Source: Clostridiales bacterium
Lineage (GTDB): Bacteria > Bacillota > Clostridia > Oscillospirales > CAG-272
Assembly: GCA_018370615.1 (NCBI GenBank)
Contig: JAGZAC010000093.1
Span: forward strand, 1-6,672
DNA: 6,672 bases
Direction: 5' to 3'
Below the pieces are notes generated by a model, which saw only the letters and a program-made list of their open reading frames with translations, was not told the DNA's origin and ran no database searches. Shown here piece by piece: positions 5,545-6,672 of the stretch (the stretch's first letter is position 1; the number at the start of each line of letters is the position of its first letter). The position numbers and the translations under genes are program-made.

Positions 5545-5888
5545 ATGTTTTGCGCATTATCGGGCGGATTGCCGCACCACTGTTTTTGTTTATGATAGTA
5601 GAAGGGCTGCACCACACCCGGAGTAAGCCCAAATATATTTTGCGTTTGTATGTAGCTGGTGTCATTATTGCAACCGCAAATAAGATCATCATTAGTGTGG
5701 TTGGAAACACTATAGTGTCTAAATTAAATGCCGACGAGGACAATCCCAATTGGTACTGCTCCGAGTTGGTATGGGCTGCGTATTATAGTGAAGGCATTAA
5801 CTTGAATGGCAGCACCATTCCCAACCATCTTTATATGCCGGATGAGCTTGCAAGCAGTTCCAAACTTACCTACAGGGATGTAGAATAA
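5544..5888 (+). pseudogene. Chimeric remnant: TraX-like membrane fragment joined to the C-terminus of a papain-fold hydrolase
   Basis: One open frame carries two unrelated family pieces. Residues coded from 5544 to about 5690 read YVLRIIGRIAAPLFLFMIVE, then GLHHTRSKPKYILRLYVAG, which fits the RIIGRxxFPLFxFxIxEGxxHTxxxxKYxxRL signature of TraX-type membrane proteins; that family's N-terminal helix and all later helices are missing. From about 5715 the frame reads NPNWYCSELVWAAYYSEGIN, which fits the catalytic-Cys segment of YiiX/YycO-type permuted papain-fold hydrolases, followed by the usual P-N-x-L-Y-x-P-D-E-L tail; the upstream His-bearing half is missing. The only start in frame before the TraX part is a GTG at 5451 inside the kinase-like gene and before its terminator, without a ribosome site. 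It is most likely debris from two genes. A working short fusion from the ATG at 5592 is less likely. Confidence 0.6.
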
Positions 5889-5901
5889 AGGGTGGTAAGA
5901 T

Positions 5902-6297
5902 ATGAAAGCTAATCGCCATTTGCGTATAGCTGTAGGGTTATACGGTATAATATGGGTCTTGTCAGCAATTACCTTCTGGCTGTTCTACAAAAATTCTCAA
6001 ATGGCGATGCTTCATGTTATTGTAGTCCAATATGTGGTTATGCCAGTTGTGACTCTTATCTCGTCTATTTTTGTAGGCAGAGCGCATTTGCCAACTAAAT
6101 ATGTTTGGTTGATGCCGGTTTGTTTTTCTGTTGCATATCTACTCTACGGGCTACTTACCCTCTCACTTAGCCAATACCTTCTTGCCAAGGTTATGTCTGT
6201 CCCTGAATTTTTTGATTTTCTTACTGGTCTTGTCTCCTCTGCGATTGGCCTGTTAATTGGAATTGCTTTTGGGAAAAAATCTAAGAAATCAATTTGA
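5902..6297 (+). CDS. Small integral membrane protein of unknown function, 131 residues
   Basis: I do not recognise the family. Four hydrophobic helices are visible at about 8-28, 36-58, 68-90 and 104-123, with positive ends MKANRHLR and GKKSKKSI, so both termini are probably cytoplasmic. No catalytic or transport motif is seen. The ATG is preceded by AAGGGTGGT about five bases away. The gene starts 13 bases after the stop of the chimeric remnant, and no clear promoter lies between them, so it may once have been coupled to it. Base use is more AT-rich than in the efflux operon, as in the remnant before it, which suggests a shared foreign origin. Two TGA codons in frame (6295-6300) end it, just before a strong terminator. 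It looks intact. Confidence 0.75.
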   Translation: MKANRHLRIAVGLYGIIWVLSAITFWLFYKNSQMAMLHVIVVQYVVMPVVTLISSIFVGRAHLPTKYVWLMPVCFSVAYLLYGLLTLSLSQYLLAKVMSVPEFFDFLTGLVSSAIGLLIGIAFGKKSKKSI

Positions 6298-6315
6298 TGA
6301 AACAGTAATTCATAT

Positions 6316-6353
6316 GAGAGCCAGGCCGAAGATGGCCTGGCTCTCTTTGATTT
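6316..6353 (+). terminator. Intrinsic terminator after the small membrane protein
   Basis: GAGAGCCAGGCC (6316-6327) and GGCCTGGCTCTC (6334-6345) pair perfectly around a six-base GAAGAT loop, followed by TTTGATTT. This GC-rich 12-bp stem 19 bases after the stop is a textbook rightward terminator. Confidence 0.9.
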
Positions 6354-6576
6354 GAGTCCGATACAAGTGAAGACGGCCCCCATAATGTCTATGGAGCGGT
6401 TGGAACACTTCATAAACGGGGTGCCGTCCTCTCGTCTACCAAAGACATGATTAGCATATCTGTGGCTTTTGTCGGGAAAAATCAAAAGGGCCAATGTGTC
6501 GTATAATCACCTCTTTGGGGAAGGTGGTCGGATAGATACGTCCTAAAAATACAAAATTTTCCTGCATAAAGGATAA
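6354..6576. other. Unassigned region with long inverted repeat and short overlapping frames
   Basis: No confident gene is seen. GACGGCCCCC (6372-6381) pairs with GGGGTGCCGTC (6418-6428, one bulged T) around a 36-base loop. On the minus strand a 38-codon frame runs from ATG 6567 to TAA 6451 and includes GRIYPTTFPKEVIIRHIGPF; its composition is protein-like but it has no ribosome site. A further minus frame (HVFGRREDGTPFMKCSNRS, within 6376-6446) and a plus frame (MSMERLEHFINGVPSSRLPK, from 6389) also look peptide-like but are short and overlap. This mix fits either a decayed, frameshifted gene or a conserved structured RNA with chance frames. Confidence 0.35.
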
Positions 6577-6628
6577 AATAAGGGCGGAGGGTGAACCCCT
6601 CCGCCCTTATTGCGGACCTTCGTCCGCA
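6577..6628. terminator. Two tandem hairpins, probable leftward terminator
   Basis: The first stem pairs 6577-6591 with 6597-6611 perfectly over 15 bp around TGAAC. The second pairs 6611-6617 with 6622-6628 (TGCGGAC/GTCCGCA) around CTTC. On the minus strand the large stem runs into TTATTTTAT, while on the plus strand it is followed by GC-rich sequence. It therefore suits a transcript coming from the right edge on the minus strand. A possible minus frame ending in RFASIITE with TAA at 6641-6639 lies just upstream, but only 10 codons are inside the window. Confidence 0.6.
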
Positions 6629-6672
6629 CTGCAGTCACTTATTCTGTTATGATGGAAGCGAATCGCATGAGG

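Noticed and set aside
6144..6494. 116-codon leftward frame over the terminator and end of the small membrane protein
   Set aside because: It starts at a TTG without a properly spaced ribosome site, runs through a perfect terminator stem and opposes an intact gene. Its first 50 residues are mentioned only as part of the unassigned region.
1..6672. CRISPR array or long direct repeats
   Set aside because: No regularly spaced repeat units were seen on either strand.

Overview
The window looks like accessory chromosome from a low-to-mid GC Gram-positive bacterium of the class Clostridia, probably a gut Oscillospiraceae or Lachnospiraceae type. Reasons: strong AGGAGG-type ribosome sites, two TTG starts, sigma-A-like TTGACA/TATAAT promoters, many compact intrinsic terminators, and the protein families present (cytidylate kinase-like ATPase, MepA/DinF-type MATE exporters, MarR and XRE regulators, a TraX remnant). 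The genus cannot be fixed from the sequence alone.

Left part (1-1230): the last 38 codons of an OmpR/PhoB-type response regulator enter from the left and end at a bidirectional hairpin. An unrecognised 167-residue tyrosine- and arginine-rich protein is read leftward. It is divergent from a small XRE-type regulator read rightward from a TTG codon. They share a 166-base intergenic region.

Centre (1320-4702): three genes are read leftward, a MarR-family repressor, a MepA-like MATE exporter one base after it, and a second, diverged MATE exporter. The marR promoter (TTGACA-18-TATAAT) is overlapped by a perfect 12-bp inverted repeat, which suggests an autoregulated mepRA-like drug-efflux operon. 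The second MATE gene has its own promoter just after the first one's stop. Its leader holds a perfect 20-bp hairpin followed by a T-rich run, with a 20-codon leader ORF running right through the hairpin and stopping inside its 3' arm. This is the best candidate for an undescribed system here: a leader-peptide attenuator controlling a MATE exporter, perhaps induced when translation is disturbed.

Right part (4794-6672): a cytidylate kinase-like P-loop protein is divergent from marR and has its own promoter and terminator. Next comes an in-frame chimera of a TraX fragment and the C-terminal end of a permuted papain-fold hydrolase, best read as gene debris, then a small four-helix membrane protein ending in tandem TGA codons and a strong terminator. 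The last 320 bases hold no confident gene. They hold an imperfect long inverted repeat, overlapping short frames on both strands and two tandem hairpins, which may be a structured RNA or mobile-element remnant.

Functionally the core is a drug-response island: a repressor with its exporter, and a second exporter with attenuation-type control, flanked by regulators and decayed mobile DNA.
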